Shown here in pieces: positions 8,366 to 17,315 of a stretch of DNA of 64,000 nucleotides. Position 1 is the stretch's first letter. Each line of letters starts with the position of its first letter. The notes below the pieces were generated by a model that saw only the letters and a program-made list of their open reading frames with translations, searched no databases and had not been told where the DNA came from. The stretch spans positions 1,550,001-1,614,000 of the forward strand of contig NZ_JAHVJR010000001.1 of the NCBI RefSeq assembly GCF_019801175.1. The letters run 5' to 3'. Source of the DNA: Vannielia litorea. GTDB lineage: Bacteria; Pseudomonadota; Alphaproteobacteria; Rhodobacterales; Rhodobacteraceae. The position numbers and the translations under genes are program-made.

Positions 8366-9004
8366 ATGGAAATCATCCTGCTCGAACGCGTCGCCAAGCT
8401 CGGCCAGATGGGCGAAGTGGTGAACGTCAAAGAAGGCTACGCCCGCAACTACCTGCTCCCGCAGGGCAAGGCGCTGCGTGCCAACGAAGACAACATCGCC
8501 CGCTTTGAAAACGAGAAGGCCCAGCTCGAGGCCCGCAACCTCGAGACCAAGAAAGAGGCCGACGCTCTCGGCGCCAAGCTCGACGGCGAGACCTTCATCG
8601 TGATTCGCTCCGCCTCCGACGCCGGTTCGCTCTACGGCTCCGTCACCCCGCGTGACGCTGCCGATGCCGCCACCGCCGCCGGGTACACGGTCGACAAGCG
8701 TCAGGTCGCGCTCGCCGCGCCGATCAAGGAGCTTGGCCTGCACACCGTGCACGTGGTGCTCCACCCCGAGGTGGAAGTCTCCATCACGCTCAACGTGGCC
8801 CGCTCTGAAGAAGAGGCCGAGCTTCAGGCCTCCGGCAAGTCCATCCAGGAACTCGCCGCCGAGGAAGAAGCCGCTGCCGAGTTCGAAATTTCCGAACTCT
8901 TCGACGATATCGGTCAGGCCGCCAACGAAGACTTTGGTGACGAGCCCTCCCCCGCTGCCGAAGCGGTGGAAGAGGCCGAAGGCGACGACGAAGAAAACAA
9001 CTGA
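8366..9004 (+). CDS. rplI: 50S ribosomal protein L9
   Basis: 212 residues. The N-terminal 23S rRNA-binding domain (MEIILLERVAKLGQMGEVV, KEGYARNYLLP) is followed by the long connecting helix and the C-terminal domain. The last 50 or so residues form a very acidic tail rich in Glu, Asp and Ala, longer than the roughly 150-residue enterobacterial L9; such tails occur in alphaproteobacteria. AAGGAGA is the ribosome-binding site. Last gene of the operon. Confidence 0.96.
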   Translation: MEIILLERVAKLGQMGEVVNVKEGYARNYLLPQGKALRANEDNIARFENEKAQLEARNLETKKEADALGAKLDGETFIVIRSASDAGSLYGSVTPRDAADAATAAGYTVDKRQVALAAPIKELGLHTVHVVLHPEVEVSITLNVARSEEEAELQASGKSIQELAAEEEAAAEFEISELFDDIGQAANEDFGDEPSPAAEAVEEAEGDDEENN

Positions 9005-9028
9005 GTTTTCTACAGGTAAGAAACGCAG

Positions 9029-9055
9029 AAAGGCCGCTCCATCCGGGGCGGCCTT
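9029..9055 (+). terminator. Rho-independent terminator of the rpsF operon
   Basis: A GC-rich stem AAAGGCCGC..GCGGCCTTT with one G-T pair toward the loop, followed by TTTTTCTT, 25 bases after the rplI stop. Confidence 0.88.
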
Positions 9056-9145
9056 TTTCTTAGCAGCTTCCTGTAAATGACTGCGGTCAATTTCCGTATA
9101 AGGTGAGCAATCTGCCCCAAAAGCCAGACGCTCCGGGCCTGAAAC

Positions 9146-9874
9146 TCAATACCCCACCATCGCCAGCATCTGCCGCATATCCTGCGTCAGAAACATCCAA
9201 CTCCCGGCGCCCATCGCGGCCAGCATGGCCACGCCAAAGCCCTGAAGCGTCCGCAGCTTGCACCAGCCGCGCCACGCCTCTCGCCTCCGCGCGGCCATCA
9301 CCCCGCGCCCTGCAGCCAGCAGCCCTGCGCCCAACGCCTCCGCCACCCGCCGCGCCTCTCCGGTCAGGCTCCGCGAGGGGTGCAAGCCGGGCTGTTCCGC
9401 CACTGGCAGCCCCTTCATCGGCCGCACAAAGGCCTCGGGTACCGAACACACCGCCGCGCCCTCCTGCCACCCCTCGTGCCGGGCCCGGCGCACCACACGG
9501 CGCAGCCGGTGCCGAAAGCAAAAGGCCTCCGCCCGCGTAATCTCGAGCGCCTGCACCGTGTAAAACCCGGCCTCGAACCGCTCCACCAGCCGCTCCATCG
9601 CCGCCGCCAGCCGCGCATCCTCGCGGGTGCCCATCCAGACCTCCGAGTCGAACAGGCTCCAGAAAAGCCGCACCGCGTTGGAGCGGTCCAACTCACGGCG
9701 GCCCACCATCCACTCCAACGCCCGGCCTTCCGGCGTGTGCCCCTGCCCCTCCAATCCGCGGATAACATGGGCCCAAACCTCTTGGCTCTGACCGACCAGC
9801 CACTCAGCAAGGCACGCACCGCTGTCCTCCGGATTATCGCGGAAGAACCCCTCAACCGTGCCGTGCTGCCCCAT
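9146..9874 (-). CDS. Hypothetical protein with C-terminal membrane helix
   Basis: 242 residues; family not recognised. The N-terminal half is acidic and helical, with Trp-rich segments (LAEWLVGQSQEVWAHVIRG, LFWSLFDSEVWMG). The C-terminal quarter is strongly basic (AARRREAWRGWCK) and ends in a single hydrophobic helix, so the protein may be tail-anchored. The start at MGQHGTVEGFF is chosen because AGGAG lies 7 bases upstream. The frame remains open further but without a site. Confidence 0.65.
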   Translation of the reverse strand: MGQHGTVEGFFRDNPEDSGACLAEWLVGQSQEVWAHVIRGLEGQGHTPEGRALEWMVGRRELDRSNAVRLFWSLFDSEVWMGTREDARLAAAMERLVERFEAGFYTVQALEITRAEAFCFRHRLRRVVRRARHEGWQEGAAVCSVPEAFVRPMKGLPVAEQPGLHPSRSLTGEARRVAEALGAGLLAAGRGVMAARRREAWRGWCKLRTLQGFGVAMLAAMGAGSWMFLTQDMRQMLAMVGY

Positions 9875-10028
9875 ATGCCTGCTCCTCTTATGCGAGTCGT
9901 TTGTTGAGCCATCCCAGCATTCGAATTGGGGCAGAAATGCGGCATCGGCCCCGTCCGGATCGGCAAATATCCCCCCTGTCGCCCCGCTGCCTCTCGCCAA
10001 GCCTCCGCCATCCTGCCACCCTCGCCGG

Positions 10029-10502
10029 ATGACGACTCGCCGCGCCTTTATCGCCTGCCTCGCCGCCCTGCCGCTCGCCGCCTGCGGCGGGGGCAGCCCC
10101 GAACCTGCCAGCCGTGAGGCATTCGACCCGCCGCTCTACCCGCAGGAAACGCCGGAACTGCGAGCGCTGATCAACAAATACGCGGCGATCCACGACATCC
10201 CCCGCGAGCTGATCCACCGGGTCTGCATCCGCGAGAGCACCCACAACCCCAAGGCCCGCAACGGTCCCTATTACGGGCTGATGCAGGTGCTGCCGCAAAC
10301 CGCGCGCACGATGGGCCACCGCGGCCCGCCCTCCGAATTGCTCGATGCCGAGACCAACCTGAAATACGCGGGCAAGTACCTCAAGGGCGCCTGGCTCGTC
10401 TCCGGCGGCGATATCGACGAAGCGATCGGCTGGTATGCCCGCGGCTATTACTACGAGGCCAAGCGCCTCGGCCTGCTATACGAAACAGGTCTCAGAACCT
10501 GA
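10029..10502 (+). CDS. Lytic transglycosylase lipoprotein (Slt-type)
   Basis: 157 residues. N-terminal leader MTTRRAFIACLAALPLAAC with twin arginines and a lipobox (LAAC), so probably lipid-anchored. Residues about 50-150 are a small Slt-type domain: catalytic Glu in RVCIRESTHNP, then PYYGLMQVLPQTARTMG and NLKYAGKYL. The catalytic domain is short and lacks accessory domains. It probably cleaves peptidoglycan glycan strands in the periplasm. Followed after 62 bases by cpdB. Confidence 0.85.
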   Translation: MTTRRAFIACLAALPLAACGGGSPEPASREAFDPPLYPQETPELRALINKYAAIHDIPRELIHRVCIRESTHNPKARNGPYYGLMQVLPQTARTMGHRGPPSELLDAETNLKYAGKYLKGAWLVSGGDIDEAIGWYARGYYYEAKRLGLLYETGLRT

Positions 10503-10564
10503 CACACCCGCGTTACAAGGCCGGGGCACACCGGCGACAACGCACAACAGAGAGGACCGCCCCC

Positions 10565-12514
10565 ATGACCATCACCCTGTCCCGCCGCAGCTTTCTCGCC
10601 TCCACCGCCGCAGGCAGCCTCATCGCGCTGCACCCCTTTTCGCTGCGCGCCGCCGCCGGTCAGGCCCACCTCCGGGTGATGGAAACCACCGACCTGCACG
10701 TTCACGTCTACCCCTACGACTATTACGCCGACCGCGAGGTCGACACGCTGGGCCTCTCCCGCACCGCCTCCATCGTGAACGAGATCCGCGCCGAAGCCAC
10801 CAACTCCCTGTTGCTCGACAACGGCGACTTCCTGCAGGGCAACCCGATGGGCGATTACATCGCCTATGAGCGCGGCATGAAGGAGGGTGACAGCCACCCT
10901 GTCATCACCGCCATGAACACCGTCGGCATCGAGGCCAGCACGCTGGGCAACCACGAGTTCAATTACGGCCTCGAGTTCCTCACCAAGGCCCTCGCCGGCT
11001 CCGGCTTCCCGGTGGTCTGCGCCAACATCGTGAAGCCCGGCAGCAGCGAGACCCTGCTGGAGCCCTACGTCATTCTCGACCGCGAGATCACCGATGGCGC
11101 GGGCGAGGCCCACCCGATCAAGATCGGCATCATCGGCTTCGTGCCGCCGCAAGTGATGAACTGGGATCGCAAGCATCTTGAAGGCAACGTCGAGGCCCGC
11201 GACATCGTCGCCACAGCCCGCGCCCTCGTGCCCGAGATGAAGGAAAAAGGCGCCGACATCGTCATCGCCCTCTCCCACTCCGGCATCGGCTCGGCGGATG
11301 AGACCGAGATGATGGAAAACGCCTCCGTCCCCCTTGCCACCGTCGACGGGATCGACTGTATCCTCACCGGCCACAGCCACCTCGTCTTCCCTTCCTCTAA
11401 CTACGCCGACTTTGCCGCCGTCGATGCCGAGGCCGGCACCATCCACGGCAAACCCGCCGCGATGGCCGGTTTCTGGGGCAGCCACCTCGGCCTCATCGAC
11501 CTGATGCTTGAAAAAGACGGCTCAAGCTGGCGCGTCACCGGCCACAGCTCCGAGGCCCGGCCAATCTCCCAGCGCAACGAAGACCGCTCGATTACCGCGC
11601 TGGTGGAAGATGACGCCGCCGTGCTGGAGAGCGTGAAGGCCGAGCACGAGGCCACGCTCGAATACGTCCGCCGCGCCGTCGGCACCACCGCCGTCCCGCT
11701 CCACAGCTATTTCGCCCTCGTGGCCGACGATCCCTCGGTCCAGATCGTGAGCAACGCCCAGACCTGGTATATCGAGCAGATGATGCAGGGCACCGAGTGG
11801 GAGGGCCTGCCCATCCTCTCCGCCGCCGCCCCCTTCAAGGCCGGTGGCCGTGGCGGCCCCGAGTATTACACCGATGTCGCCCCCGGCGCCGTCGCCATCA
11901 AGAACGTGGCCGACCTCTACCTCTACCCCAACACCGTCCGCGCCGTGCTGATCGACGGCGCCACGGTCAAGGACTGGCTCGAGCGCTCGGCGGGCATGTT
12001 CAACCAGATCGAGCCGGGCAGCCAGGATGCCGTGCTGCTCAACCCCGATTTCCCCTCCTACAACTTCGACATCATGGATGGCGTCACCTACCAGATCGAC
12101 CTGTCCCAGCCGTCGAAGTACGGCCCCAAGGGCGAGCCACTGAACCCCGAGGCGAGCCGCATCGTGAACCTTCAGTTCAATGGCGCCTCCATTGATCCCG
12201 AGCAAAAGTTCGTCGTCGCCACCAACAACTACCGCGCCTCCGGCGGCGGCAGCTTCCCCGGTGCCGATGGCTCCACCGTGATCTTCGAAGGCCCAGACAC
12301 CAACCGCGACGTGATCGTGCGCTACATCGTCGACAAGGGCGAGATCTCTCCCGCCGCCGATGCCAACTGGACCTTCGCCCCCCTCGACGGCACCACCGTG
12401 ATCTTCGAGACCGGCCCCAAGGCCGCCGATTACGCGGCCTCGGTCGAAGGCGTCACCATCGAACCGGCCGGCGACGGCGCAGACGGCTTCGCCGCCTTCC
12501 GCATCACGCTCTGA
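10565..12514 (+). CDS. cpdB: Periplasmic 2',3'-cyclic-nucleotide 2'-phosphodiesterase/3'-nucleotidase
   Basis: 649 residues. A Tat-type leader (SRRSFLAST) is followed by a metallophosphoesterase domain with the metal-ligand blocks METTDLHVHVYPYDYY, LLDNGDFLQGNP, TLGNHEFNYG and LTGHSHLVFP. The C-terminal 5'-nucleotidase domain (from about residue 370) binds the base. It degrades external 2',3'-cyclic nucleotides and 3'-nucleotides to nucleosides and phosphate. This fits with the nucleoside hydrolase and NCS2 permease in the window as a salvage set, though they are not linked in one operon. Confidence 0.92.
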   Translation: MTITLSRRSFLASTAAGSLIALHPFSLRAAAGQAHLRVMETTDLHVHVYPYDYYADREVDTLGLSRTASIVNEIRAEATNSLLLDNGDFLQGNPMGDYIAYERGMKEGDSHPVITAMNTVGIEASTLGNHEFNYGLEFLTKALAGSGFPVVCANIVKPGSSETLLEPYVILDREITDGAGEAHPIKIGIIGFVPPQVMNWDRKHLEGNVEARDIVATARALVPEMKEKGADIVIALSHSGIGSADETEMMENASVPLATVDGIDCILTGHSHLVFPSSNYADFAAVDAEAGTIHGKPAAMAGFWGSHLGLIDLMLEKDGSSWRVTGHSSEARPISQRNEDRSITALVEDDAAVLESVKAEHEATLEYVRRAVGTTAVPLHSYFALVADDPSVQIVSNAQTWYIEQMMQGTEWEGLPILSAAAPFKAGGRGGPEYYTDVAPGAVAIKNVADLYLYPNTVRAVLIDGATVKDWLERSAGMFNQIEPGSQDAVLLNPDFPSYNFDIMDGVTYQIDLSQPSKYGPKGEPLNPEASRIVNLQFNGASIDPEQKFVVATNNYRASGGGSFPGADGSTVIFEGPDTNRDVIVRYIVDKGEISPAADANWTFAPLDGTTVIFETGPKAADYAASVEGVTIEPAGDGADGFAAFRITL

Positions 12515-12549
12515 CCCATCCGGGCAGACCCTGCCCGCCTCCAAACACA

Positions 12550-12576
12550 GCGCCCGCGCCGCCCAAGCGCGGGCGC
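12550..12576 (+). terminator. Terminator-like hairpin after cpdB
   Basis: A perfect 10-bp stem GCGCCCGCGC/GCGCGGGCGC with a 7-base loop, 36 bases after the cpdB stop. The downstream U-run is weak (TTGCATT), so efficiency is uncertain. Confidence 0.6.
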
Positions 12577-12682
12577 TTGCATTCCCGGCCAGATGGCATA
12601 GGTGATGGCCATCAAGGAGGACGACCTCCGGCCACCAAGCCACGCATTCGGGACGGCCCGCAGATATCGAAAGGGCCACCCC

Positions 12683-13102
12683 ATGCGCAGCACCAGATCC
12701 CGTATCATCCACGCCCTCAGCTTCGAGCTGATCGGCCTCGCCATCGTTATCCCCGCCTTCTCACTGCTCTTCGGCGTCGACATGGGCGAAGGCGGCGTTG
12801 TCGCAGTGGTCGGCGCCACGCTGGCGACGGTCTGGAACTACCTCTACAACCTCGGATTCGACCACGCGCTGCAGCGCCTGCAAGGCCACACGGCCAAAAG
12901 CATGCCGCTTCGCATCCTGCACGCGCTGCTCTTCGAGGCGGGCCTCCTGCTGGCGCTCTTGCCCTTCATCGCATGGTATCTCGGGGTGTCGCTCTGGCAG
13001 GCGCTGCAGATGGATATCGCCTTCGCGTTCTTCTATCTGGTCTACGCCTTCATCTTCAATTGGCTCTACGACCTGATCGACCCGCCCCGCAGGCCCGCCT
13101 GA
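12683..13102 (+). CDS. PACE family efflux transporter
   Basis: 139 residues made of two tandem bacterial transmembrane pair units (two helices each). Each carries the family pattern: the first has RSRIIHALSFELIGL and VWNYLYNLGFD, the second has LRILHALLFEAGLLL and FFYLVYAFIFNWLYD. PACE proteins export biocides such as chlorhexidine and acriflavine in studied members; the native substrate is probably a polyamine. The chosen ATG follows GAAAGGG. It stands alone, with no adjacent regulator. Confidence 0.88.
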   Translation: MRSTRSRIIHALSFELIGLAIVIPAFSLLFGVDMGEGGVVAVVGATLATVWNYLYNLGFDHALQRLQGHTAKSMPLRILHALLFEAGLLLALLPFIAWYLGVSLWQALQMDIAFAFFYLVYAFIFNWLYDLIDPPRRPA

Positions 13103-13116
13103 CCCACTGGCGCCCG

Positions 13117-14055
13117 CTACCCCAAACTCTCGATCAGCCCCGCCACCTCGCCATCCTCCGCCCGGTAGCTCACCACCCGTACGTCCAGCCCGGCGTTCCG
13201 ATACATTCGCATCGCCCGGCCCATCGCCTCCAATATCCACCACTTATCGTTGCCAAAGGCGCCGCCGCCCAGCAGCGTCAAAAACACCGGCACCTCCAGC
13301 CGTGCGGCCAGCCCCAGCGTGATCTCGTAGGCCTCTTCAAGCACCAGCCGGGCGAAGAGCTGCCATTCTCCCTCGCCGCCGTAGGCCACCGGCAGGGCCG
13401 AGCAATAGACCTGATGCACCTCATGCCCGCCGCCCTCTAGCGTCACCTCGGTGCCCCGCTGCAGGCCCACCTCCAACAAACCGCGATAGTCGTCAAACCG
13501 GCCCAGTAGCTTCTCCTGCACCTCCTCTAGCCCACCGGGGTGCGGCAGGGCATAGCCGTTGCGCATCTCCCAGAGCGTGCCCCACTCATTGCCCAGAGCC
13601 TGCCCAAGCGGCGCAAGGCAATCGATTTGCCGCTCGCATTGCCCGACATAGCCATCATGCTCCGCAAAGTAGTTCCGCCAGATCGTGCCCGCCGCGCAGG
13701 CAATCGCGCAGGCCGGCCCCTGTGTCGGGTCGCCTGCATATCGGGTGATCCCCATCGCAGGCGTCACATCCGGCCCTATCATCTCCAGCAGGTTGAACTG
13801 CGAGGCCACCTGAAACAGCGCGCCGGGGTGCGCCAGATGCAGCGCCTGCGCATCCTCCACCACCTGTGAAAACCGCGATGCCCCCCGCTCCGGCACCGGC
13901 CCCAGCCCGGCACTCGTCACCCGCTCCAACACGCCCGGCCGCATCACCCGCCCGTTCACCCGGCTGCGCAGAACGCCCCCCTCCGCCACGAGGTTCTCCC
14001 GCACACGCTCCGGCCCGCGCTCCACGAAGCCGGTCAGCCGCTCAAAGAAGTCCAT
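13117..14055 (-). CDS. Macrodomain-like protein (possible ADP-ribose processing)
   Basis: 312 residues. An N-terminal region of about 90 residues precedes a stretch laid out like a macrodomain: ALFQVASQFNLLEMIG (N-binding strand), then TQGPACAIACAAGTIWRNYF (glycine loop and helix), and near the C-terminus FLTLLGGGAFGN followed by WILEAMGRAMRMY and DVRVVSY. These resemble the ADP-ribose-binding loops of macrodomain and PARG-type proteins, but the canonical PARG QEE triad is not seen. Inferred role: ADP-ribose binding or hydrolysis. The ATG after GGGAGCGGTGG is chosen. It lies just past the tig terminator. Confidence 0.5.
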   Translation of the reverse strand: MDFFERLTGFVERGPERVRENLVAEGGVLRSRVNGRVMRPGVLERVTSAGLGPVPERGASRFSQVVEDAQALHLAHPGALFQVASQFNLLEMIGPDVTPAMGITRYAGDPTQGPACAIACAAGTIWRNYFAEHDGYVGQCERQIDCLAPLGQALGNEWGTLWEMRNGYALPHPGGLEEVQEKLLGRFDDYRGLLEVGLQRGTEVTLEGGGHEVHQVYCSALPVAYGGEGEWQLFARLVLEEAYEITLGLAARLEVPVFLTLLGGGAFGNDKWWILEAMGRAMRMYRNAGLDVRVVSYRAEDGEVAGLIESLG

Positions 14056-14072
14056 CCACCGCTCCCAAAGCA

Positions 14073-14100
14073 AAAGGGCCGCCCCAGTGGGCGGCCCTTT
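14073..14100 (-). terminator. Rho-independent terminator of tig
   Basis: A perfect 12-bp stem AAAGGGCCGCCC and its complement with loop CAGT. On the minus strand TTTTGCTTT follows. It ends trigger factor transcripts just upstream of the macrodomain-like gene, so that gene probably depends on read-through or its own promoter. Confidence 0.9.
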
Positions 14101-14122
14101 CCAATTCCATGCAAGGTAAAAC

Positions 14123-15448
14123 TCACTCGTCTTCGAGCTTGTCCACGGCCTCTTTCAGCTCGTCCTTGCTGACTTCCTTCTCGCTCACATCGGCCAGCTC
14201 GAAGATGTAGTCCACGACCTTGTCCTCGAACAGCGGGGCGCGCATCTGCTGCTGCACCTGGGCGTTGTTCTTCACGAACTCGAAGAACTCGCGCTCTTGG
14301 CCGGGGTATTGCCGGGCCTGCGCCATGATCGCTTGGGTCATCTCGGCGTCAGACACCTCGATGCTGTTCTTCTGGCCCATCTCGGCGAGCAGAAGGCCAA
14401 GGCGCACGCGCCGCGCGGCAAGAGTCTTGTGCTCTTCGGTGGTCTCGATCTCGGGGTGATCGTGGCCTTCCACCTCGGGGTTGTCCTCATGCCACAGCTG
14501 GTGGGCAATCTGGCCGGCCTCGGCGTCCAGCAGGGTCGGCGGCAGCTCGAAGCTCACCAGCTTGTCCAGCTCGTCCAGCAGGCCACGCTTCATGACAGCG
14601 CGCGAGGCACCGGCATATTCGGCTTCCAGACGCTCGGTGATCTGGCCCTTCAGCGCCTCGAGATCCTCGGCACCGAACTGCTTGGCCAGCTCGTCGTCGA
14701 GCTTGGCCTTGGCCGGCTTCTTCACTTCCTTGATCTTGCACTCGAAGACAGCGGCCTTCCCGGCCAGATGTTCGGCCTGGTACTCCTCGGGGAAGCTCAC
14801 TTCCACGTTCTTCTCGTCACCGGCCTTCACGCCAACCAGCTGCTCTTCGAAGCCGGGGATGAACTGGCCCGAGCCGAGCACCAGGGGAAAGTCTTCCGCA
14901 GCGCCGCCCTCGAAAGCTTCGCCATCGACCTTTCCGAGGAAGTCCATGACCACCTGGTCACCGTCCTTGGCCGCGCTCTTCTTGGTCTCGAAGGTCTTGG
15001 CCTGCTCGGCCAGCCCTTCCAGCGCCTCGGTCACGGCGGCATCGTCGGCCTTCACCACGAGCTTTTCGAGTTTCACCTGCTTGAGGTCCACCTCAGGGAT
15101 CTCCGGCAGCGCCTCGTAAGACATGGAGACGACAACATCGTCGCCCTCTTTCCAGTCGTCGTTGGTCATCTTGACCTCGGGCTGCATCGCCGGGCGGTCG
15201 CCGCTGTCTTCAAAGTGCTTGGCCATGGCGCCGTCGATGGCTTCCTGCATGGCTTCGCCCAACAGGCGCGGGCCGAACTGCTTTTTCAGCAGGGCCATCG
15301 GCACCTTGCCCTTGCGGAAACCCTTCATCTCGATGTCAGGGCGGGCTTCTTCCAGCTTGCCGCTCACCTTCTCGTCCAGCTCACCGGCCGGAATGGTGAT
15401 CTCGTAGCCGCGCTTGAGGCCTTCGTTCTGGGTCTCGGTGACCTGCAT
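14123..15448 (-). CDS. tig: Trigger factor (ribosome-associated chaperone, PPIase)
   Basis: 441 residues. Binds nascent chains at the ribosome exit. The N-terminal ribosome-binding domain has the signature region EMKGFRKGKVPMALLKKQFG (about residues 40-60). A FKBP-type PPIase domain follows (about 155-240, with GDQVVMDFLGKVDGEAFEGG and VLGSGQFIPGFEEQL), then the C-terminal substrate-binding helices. GAAGGAAGCAG precedes the ATG. It is monocistronic, with its own promoter candidate and terminator. Confidence 0.97.
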   Translation of the reverse strand: MQVTETQNEGLKRGYEITIPAGELDEKVSGKLEEARPDIEMKGFRKGKVPMALLKKQFGPRLLGEAMQEAIDGAMAKHFEDSGDRPAMQPEVKMTNDDWKEGDDVVVSMSYEALPEIPEVDLKQVKLEKLVVKADDAAVTEALEGLAEQAKTFETKKSAAKDGDQVVMDFLGKVDGEAFEGGAAEDFPLVLGSGQFIPGFEEQLVGVKAGDEKNVEVSFPEEYQAEHLAGKAAVFECKIKEVKKPAKAKLDDELAKQFGAEDLEALKGQITERLEAEYAGASRAVMKRGLLDELDKLVSFELPPTLLDAEAGQIAHQLWHEDNPEVEGHDHPEIETTEEHKTLAARRVRLGLLLAEMGQKNSIEVSDAEMTQAIMAQARQYPGQEREFFEFVKNNAQVQQQMRAPLFEDKVVDYIFELADVSEKEVSKDELKEAVDKLEDE

Positions 15449-15478
15449 TCCTGCTTCCTTCTTCGTATAAGCACCGCA

Positions 15479-15500
15479 ACCCCCTCGGTGCCGAGGGGGT
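15479..15500 (-). promoter_or_regulatory. Hairpin in the tig 5' leader
   Basis: A perfect 10-bp stem ACCCCCTCGG/CCGAGGGGGT with a 2-base loop, 31 bases upstream of the tig ATG and downstream of its candidate promoter. It would be part of the untranslated leader. Function unknown. Confidence 0.5.
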
Positions 15501-15514
15501 GATAAATCAGGCGC

Positions 15515-15543
15515 CTTTTAGGTGGCCAAGGGCAGGGTTGCAA
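15515..15543 (-). promoter_or_regulatory. Candidate sigma70-type promoter of tig
   Basis: On the minus strand, TTGCAA and TAAAAG at the ideal 17-base spacing. Start of transcription would fall about 60 bases before the ATG. Confidence 0.55.
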
Positions 15544-15723
15544 GGCGATTCACGCGGGCGCCGCTTGCCCGCCCGGCCGCGCCCGGCGCCCATCCGCCCA
15601 AAGCGGGCATCGTCATGAAACTGTGAGCCCGGAGTAACGCGCCTGTCACCCGCCCGGCAGAGCTTGCCCGCACCGCGCCCGGCGCGCGCCAGCCAGCACA
15701 TTCACGCCCGCAAGAGGACAGAC

Positions 15724-17268
15724 ATGACCCAACTCAAAGGCCTTTCCCGCCGCAACCTTCTCATCGGCGGCTCCGCCCTCGCCACCACCCTCGCCATGCC
15801 CGCCATCTCGCGCGCCCAATCGCGCCCGGTCTTCACCCACGGCGTGCAGTCCGGCGATGTCGATGCGTCCTCCGGCATGATCTGGACCCGCACCGACCGT
15901 CCCGCCAAGGTGATGATGGAGGTCGCCACCACCGAGAGCTTCTCCAACGCCCGCCAGCTCGCCCCGATGAACGCCCTGCCCGGCTCCGACATGGCGATCA
16001 AACGTCTGGTGGATGGCCTGCCCTCCGACCAGGACATCTTCTACCGTTTCACCGCGATGGACCTCTCTGATGTCAACGCCACCTCCGAGCCGCTCGTGGG
16101 CCGCTTTCGCACTGCCCCCGGCTCGCGCCGCTCGGTCAAGTTCGCATGGTCCGGCGACACCGCCGGTCAGGGCTGGGGCATCGACGAGGAGGGCATGGCC
16201 TGCTACCGCACAATGGCCTCCCACCAGCCCGACTTCTTCCTGCACTCCGGCGACACCATCTATGCCGACGGCCCGCTGGAAGATGAGGTGACCGACGAAA
16301 GCGGCACCGTGATCTGGCGCAACACGGTCAACACCGATGCCAAGCGCAAGGTCGCCGAAACCCTCGACGAGTATCGCGGCCAGTGGCTCTACAACATGAT
16401 GGACGAGCACGTGCTGGCCCTCAACGCCGAGGTGCCCACCTTCTTCCAGTGGGATGACCACGAGGTGATCAACAACTGGTCCTCCTCCCGCTCGATCATG
16501 GAAGACGAGCGCTACTCGGAAAAGAACATCCACGTCCTCGCCGCCCGCGCCGCACAGGCCTTCCACGAGATGGCCCCGATCCGCTACACCCCCGCCGAGC
16601 CGGGCCGCGTCTATCGCAAGATCAGCTACGGCCCGATGCTCGACATCTTCTTCCTCGATCTGCGCAGCTATCGCGGCCCGAACTCCGACAACATGCAGGA
16701 GGAGCTGACCGACGAGAGCCGCATCCTCGGCGCCGAACAAATGGCGTGGCTCAAGCGTGAGCTGACGAACAGCCGCGCCACGTGGAAGGTCATCGCCTCC
16801 GACATGCCCATCGGCCTCGTCGTCGGCGGCGGCGCCGAGGCAGTCGCCAACGGCGACAACGGCCCCGCCAAGGGCCGCGAGCTTGAGATCGCCGGGCTGT
16901 TGCGCTTCATCAAGGCGGCCGAGATCAAAAACACCGTCTGGCTCACCGCCGACGTGCATTACACCGCCGCCCACCACTACTCGCCCGACCGCGCCCAGTT
17001 TCAGGATTTCGCCCCCTTCTGGGAGTTCGTCTCCGGCCCGATCCACGCCGGCACCTTCGGCCCGAACGATCTGGATATGACCTTCGGCCCCGAGGTCCGC
17101 TACGTGAAGGCCCCCGAGGCCGGTCAGGCCAACCTGCCGCCCTCCGCCGGGCTGCAATTCTTCGGTCTCGTCGAGATCGACGGCGCGACAGAGCAGCTCA
17201 CCGTCCGCCTGATGGACCGCGCCAACACCGAGCTCTGGGCCACCACGCTGGACCCCGAGCACGCCTGA
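15724..17268 (+). CDS. phoD: PhoD-type alkaline phosphatase/phosphodiesterase
   Basis: 514 residues. Tat leader (SRRNLLIGGSALATTLAMP, cleavage near SRAQ), then a PhoD N-terminal fibronectin-like region (FTHGVQSGDVDASSGMIWTR) and the metallophosphatase core. The core shows WSGDTAGQGWG, HSGDTIYADGPL, WDDHEVINNW and LTADVHYTAAHHY, all metal-site blocks. PhoD enzymes need Ca2+/Fe3+ and release phosphate from esters outside the cytoplasm. GAGGA lies 7 bases before the ATG. It stands alone; no Pho box was identified. Confidence 0.93.
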   Translation: MTQLKGLSRRNLLIGGSALATTLAMPAISRAQSRPVFTHGVQSGDVDASSGMIWTRTDRPAKVMMEVATTESFSNARQLAPMNALPGSDMAIKRLVDGLPSDQDIFYRFTAMDLSDVNATSEPLVGRFRTAPGSRRSVKFAWSGDTAGQGWGIDEEGMACYRTMASHQPDFFLHSGDTIYADGPLEDEVTDESGTVIWRNTVNTDAKRKVAETLDEYRGQWLYNMMDEHVLALNAEVPTFFQWDDHEVINNWSSSRSIMEDERYSEKNIHVLAARAAQAFHEMAPIRYTPAEPGRVYRKISYGPMLDIFFLDLRSYRGPNSDNMQEELTDESRILGAEQMAWLKRELTNSRATWKVIASDMPIGLVVGGGAEAVANGDNGPAKGRELEIAGLLRFIKAAEIKNTVWLTADVHYTAAHHYSPDRAQFQDFAPFWEFVSGPIHAGTFGPNDLDMTFGPEVRYVKAPEAGQANLPPSAGLQFFGLVEIDGATEQLTVRLMDRANTELWATTLDPEHA

Positions 17269-17279
17269 ACAAGCACCAA

Positions 17280-17308
17280 GGGGAGCGGCCTTTCCCAAGG
17301 CCCCTCCC
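17280..17308. terminator. Hairpin between convergent phoD and CHAT genes
   Basis: A 12-13 bp stem GGGGAGCGGCCTT/AAGGCCCCTCCC with one mismatch and loop TCCC fills the 47-base gap between the two stop codons. It probably serves as a shared terminator, but U-runs are weak. Confidence 0.5.
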
Positions 17309-17315
17309 GCCCCTC

